From NCBI RefSeq assembly GCF_016786325.1, contig NZ_JADWYU010000115.1:1-64000 (forward strand): DNA of 64,000 nt, read 5' to 3'. Source of the stretch: Frankia nepalensis. Lineage in GTDB: Bacteria > Actinomycetota > Actinomycetes > Frankiales > Frankiaceae. Position 1 is the first letter of the stretch. Each line of letters begins with the position of its first letter. A program made the position numbers and the translations under genes. Below are positions 62,483-64,000 of the stretch, one piece after another. Under the pieces are notes generated by a model. It was given only the letters and a program-made list of their open reading frames with translations. It had not been told where the DNA came from and searched no databases.

Positions 62483-62557
62483 ATCGGTGACAGTGAGGGT
62501 TCGAATCCCTCCCTCGGCTCAGCCCGCCGGGGTAGCCCAAGGGCAGAGGCAGCCGGT
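62483..62557 (+). tRNA. Circularly permuted tRNA-like gene 1 (3' half first)
   Basis: The 3' half is at 62483-62519: anticodon-stem strand ATCGG (62483-62487), T-stem GAGGG/CCCTC with T-loop TTCGAAT (62495-62511), acceptor strand CCTCGGC (62512-62518) and discriminator T. After a 6-nt linker the 5' half follows at 62526-62557: acceptor GCCGGGG, T8-A9, D-arm GCC...GGC with A14, A15 and GG, then anticodon strand CCGGT (62553-62557). Acceptor strands pair 7/7 (one G-U) and anticodon strands 5/5 (one G-U). U8-A14 and A15-U48 contacts are possible. CCA is not encoded. The anticodon loop is split and cannot be read with certainty. Anticipated product: a tRNA or tRNA mimic made by circularisation or rejoining. 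Confidence 0.75.
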
Positions 62558-62630
62558 CATGACTCTTAGTCTCTCGCTCCACAACTCAACACCGGTCACA
62601 TCGCCGGCCCGGCCGACGGCTGGCCTTACA

Positions 62631-62702
62631 GGTCGAGGTTGCGGGTTCAAGCCCCGCGCGGCGCTCCACCTGCGCCGCTGGCTCAATAGGAAGAGCGCGA
62701 CC
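62631..62702 (+). tRNA. Circularly permuted tRNA-like gene 2 (3' half first, CCA encoded)
   Basis: The 3' half is at 62631-62668: anticodon strand GGTCG (62631-62635), 5-nt variable loop AGGTT, T-stem GCGGG/CCCGC with T-loop TTCAAGC, acceptor strand GCGGCGC (62658-62664), discriminator T and encoded CCA. Only CCT separates it from the 5' half at 62672-62702: acceptor GCGCCGC, TG, D-stem GCTC/GAGC with loop AATAGGAA (A14, A15, G18 G19, A21), G26 and anticodon strand CGACC. All 7 acceptor pairs, all 4 D-stem pairs, all 5 anticodon pairs and all 5 T-stem pairs are Watson-Crick. This is a complete, well-formed tRNA body in permuted order. The anticodon loop is split between the two outer ends. 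Confidence 0.82.
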
Positions 62703-62762
62703 ACGTGAGACTGACCAGACCCGTCAACGACACGGACTGGCGTGCGCAAGGTGACCATCCCC

Positions 62763-62793
62763 CGGGGCCCAGGGAAGGGTAATCCCTGGGCTC
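62763..62793 (+). terminator. Strong hairpin after the permuted tRNA-like pair
   Basis: GGGGCCCAGGGA and TCCCTGGGCTCC form a 12-bp stem (one G-U) around a 7-nt loop, about 60 nt after the last tRNA-like half. It probably ends the transcript. It is followed by ACCA, but the loop is not a T-loop, so I do not call a third tRNA. Confidence 0.6.
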
Positions 62794-63066
62794 CACCAAT
62801 CTCAGCCGGGTGGCAGGCCGTCCGTAAGCCGACGCATGGACTCGGCGCGGGAAACGCCGTCCGCGCGGGCGGGCGGTTCCCACGGAAAGCCAGTGGACGA
62901 GGTGGCGAGCACCCATCCAGGCGGCGGGCTTTCGGCACCGCGGCGCTCACTCGGGGGCGGGCGCCGGCGCGCGGGCCAAGCGGCCTCAGGATCCGCTCTC
63001 GGATCCTGAGGCCGCTTCCGCGACATGGGCGATGCCCGCCGCTGGGGAGGTACGTACCCGGTAGGT
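62794..63066. other. Intergenic region before the P450 gene end
   Basis: Apart from the P450 terminator at 62978-63017 I see no gene or repeat here. Confidence 0.5.
62978..63017 (-). terminator. 18-bp perfect hairpin terminator of the P450 gene
   Basis: AAGCGGCCTCAGGATCCG (62978-62995) and its exact complement (63000-63017) enclose a 4-nt loop. It lies 49 bp past the P450 stop, reading the minus strand, and could stop transcription from both sides. Confidence 0.85.
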
Positions 63067-64000
63067 CTACGCCGCCGCGATGGCGGCACCCTTGGTGACG
63101 AGGGGGAGGTTGGCGGCGCCCCGCACGTTGGAGGAGACCTTCATGACCGCGCGGTCGGGGTCGGCCACGAAGTCGGGGAAGCGGTTGAGGATCTCCTCCA
63201 GGGCGATCCTGGTCTCCAGGCGGGCCAGGTGGGCGCCCAGGCAGCGGTGGATGCCGAAGCCGAAGAACAGCGTCGACGGCTCGTCCCGCCGGTTCAGGTC
63301 GAACGTGTCCGGGTCGGCGTAGACCCGCTCGTCGCGCAGCGCCGAGCCGGTGATCAACATGACCCGGTCGCCGGCCGGGATCGTGACGCCGTGCAGCTCG
63401 ATGTCCCGGGTGGCGGTCCGGCCCTGCAGCTGGGACGGCGCGTCGTAACGCAGCGTCTCGCCGGCGGCCCGGTCGTACAGGGAGGGGTCCGCCAGCAGCA
63501 GGCGGCGCTGTTCGGGGAACCGCGTCAGCGCCATCAGCCCGTTCGGGATGGCCTTGGCGACGGTCTCGTGGCCCGCGGTGCCCAGCTCGAGGAAGCGGAA
63601 GGCGATCTCGTCGTCCGGCAGCGCCCGGGTCGAGCCGTCCTCGTCGTCGAGCACCTCCGTCTGGATCAGCAGGCTGATCGGGTCGTCCGTCGGGTTCTTG
63701 CGCCGCTCGGCCGCCAGCGACAGGTAGATGTTGATGATCTCCACGTTGGCGGCGATGAACTCCGCCTCCTCGTCGACGCCCTCGCCGCGGGCGAGCATGC
63801 GGTCGCTGCACTCGTTGATGGTGGCCCGGTACTCCTCGGGGATGCCGAGGAGCTCACTGATCACGTCCAGCGGCAGCAGGACCGAGAAGTTCCGGACGAC
63901 GTCGAACTCGTCGACGTCGCGGAAGCGGTCGAGGAGCTCGGCGGCGCGGCGGCGGATGTACGGCTCGAGGGCCAGCATCCGCCTCGGCGAGAACACCTTG
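63067..64000 (-). CDS. Cytochrome P450, N-terminus cut by the right edge
   Basis: The visible 311 residues are the C-terminal three-quarters of a soluble bacterial P450. The I-helix oxygen-activation block is FLELGTAGHETVAKA, with Glu-Thr in place of the more common Asp-Thr. The K-helix ExxR is in AAGETLRYDAP, and the heme ligand Cys lies in FGFGIHRCLGAHLARLETRIAL. The frame is open through the window edge, so the gene starts outside. CYP-type substrate cannot be assigned. A near-perfect terminator follows at 62978-63017, so it is the last gene of its transcript. Confidence 0.93.
   Translation of the reverse strand, partial: KVFSPRRMLALEPYIRRRAAELLDRFRDVDEFDVVRNFSVLLPLDVISELLGIPEEYRATINECSDRMLARGEGVDEEAEFIAANVEIINIYLSLAAERRKNPTDDPISLLIQTEVLDDEDGSTRALPDDEIAFRFLELGTAGHETVAKAIPNGLMALTRFPEQRRLLLADPSLYDRAAGETLRYDAPSQLQGRTATRDIELHGVTIPAGDRVMLITGSALRDERVYADPDTFDLNRRDEPSTLFFGFGIHRCLGAHLARLETRIALEEILNRFPDFVADPDRAVMKVSSNVRGAANLPLVTKGAAIAAA

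Noticed and set aside
62526-62668. A single conventional tRNA with a 70-nt insertion, 5' half at 62526 and 3' half at 62631
   Set aside because: The acceptor strands GCCGGGG and GCGGCGC mismatch at several positions and CCGGT does not pair with GGTCG, while the permuted pairing is almost perfect for both units.
62672-62796. A third tRNA that uses the 5' half at 62672 and the hairpin ending in CCACCA near 62793
   Set aside because: The hairpin loop (AGGGTAA) is not a T-loop and the acceptor strands do not pair; the 5' half already has its partner at 62631.

Overview
The window is very GC-rich, has actinobacterial gene styles (transmembrane Ser/Thr kinase, SARP/BTAD regulator, PimB-like glycosyltransferase, split methylmalonyl-CoA mutase) and many genes that appear leaderless, with a TANNNT -10 box ending 5-7 nt before the start codon. 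A Frankia-type actinomycete is the best guess; this is an inference from style, not from a marker gene. I see no rRNA, no CRISPR array and no intact insertion sequence.

Layout. 1-3.2 kb: the tail of an unknown gene, acyl-CoA thioesterase II and an FAD oxidoreductase. 3.6-8.1 kb: a sulfonate-type ABC transporter (permease, lipoprotein, ATPase) divergent from a TauD-type dioxygenase. 8.1-14 kb: a long membrane glycosyltransferase and two overlapping CNNM/CorC-type membrane proteins. 14.3-19.8 kb: a transmembrane Ser/Thr kinase with an extracytoplasmic WD40-like propeller, followed by a protein that joins a cytoplasmic Hsp70-type ATPase, one membrane helix and an outside PstS-like domain. 19.9-25.2 kb: mutA-mutB-meaB, the methylmalonyl-CoA mutase operon. 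25.2-27.5 kb: an AbiEi/DUF559-like gene between inverted copies of a roughly 177-bp repeat. 27.5-30.2 kb: a methyltransferase and a phytoene-desaturase-like oxidoreductase. 30.4-43.6 kb: a signalling block with two response regulators, a DesK-type histidine kinase, a duplicated FtsX-type permease with its ATPase, a receiver-adenylate cyclase fusion, and on the other strand a cyclic-nucleotide-binding protein overlapping a metallo-beta-lactamase-fold hydrolase. 43.7-48.8 kb: a BTAD/NB-ARC regulator and a DrrAB-like exporter. 49-50.4 kb: a cofactor pair (flavin reductase and sulfite-oxidase-fold protein). 50.6-54.5 kb: a GAF regulator, aldehyde dehydrogenase and DUF779 protein. 54.5-61.3 kb: TauE-type permease, flippase-like membrane protein, GT4 glycosyltransferase, TerB-like protein and a membrane-bound PI-PLC-like protein. 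61.5-63.1 kb: a conserved hypothetical gene and a structured RNA region. 63.1 kb to the end: a cytochrome P450 cut by the window edge.

The most unusual observation is at 62483-62702. Two tRNA-like sequences are present with their halves in the wrong order: T-arm/3' acceptor half first, then 5' acceptor/D-arm half, joined by linkers of only 6 nt in both (counted from the discriminator; 3 nt beyond an encoded CCA in the second). When the halves are re-paired, both acceptor stems (7/7) and both anticodon stems (5/5) close with at most G-U wobbles, and tertiary contacts (U8-A14, A15-U48, G18G19, T-loop) are in place. These look like circularly permuted tRNA genes directly downstream of the hypothetical gene at 61473-62207.

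Other points worth following are the Hsp70-TM-PstS fusion next to the receptor kinase, and a possible make/sense/degrade cyclic-nucleotide module at 39770-43582.
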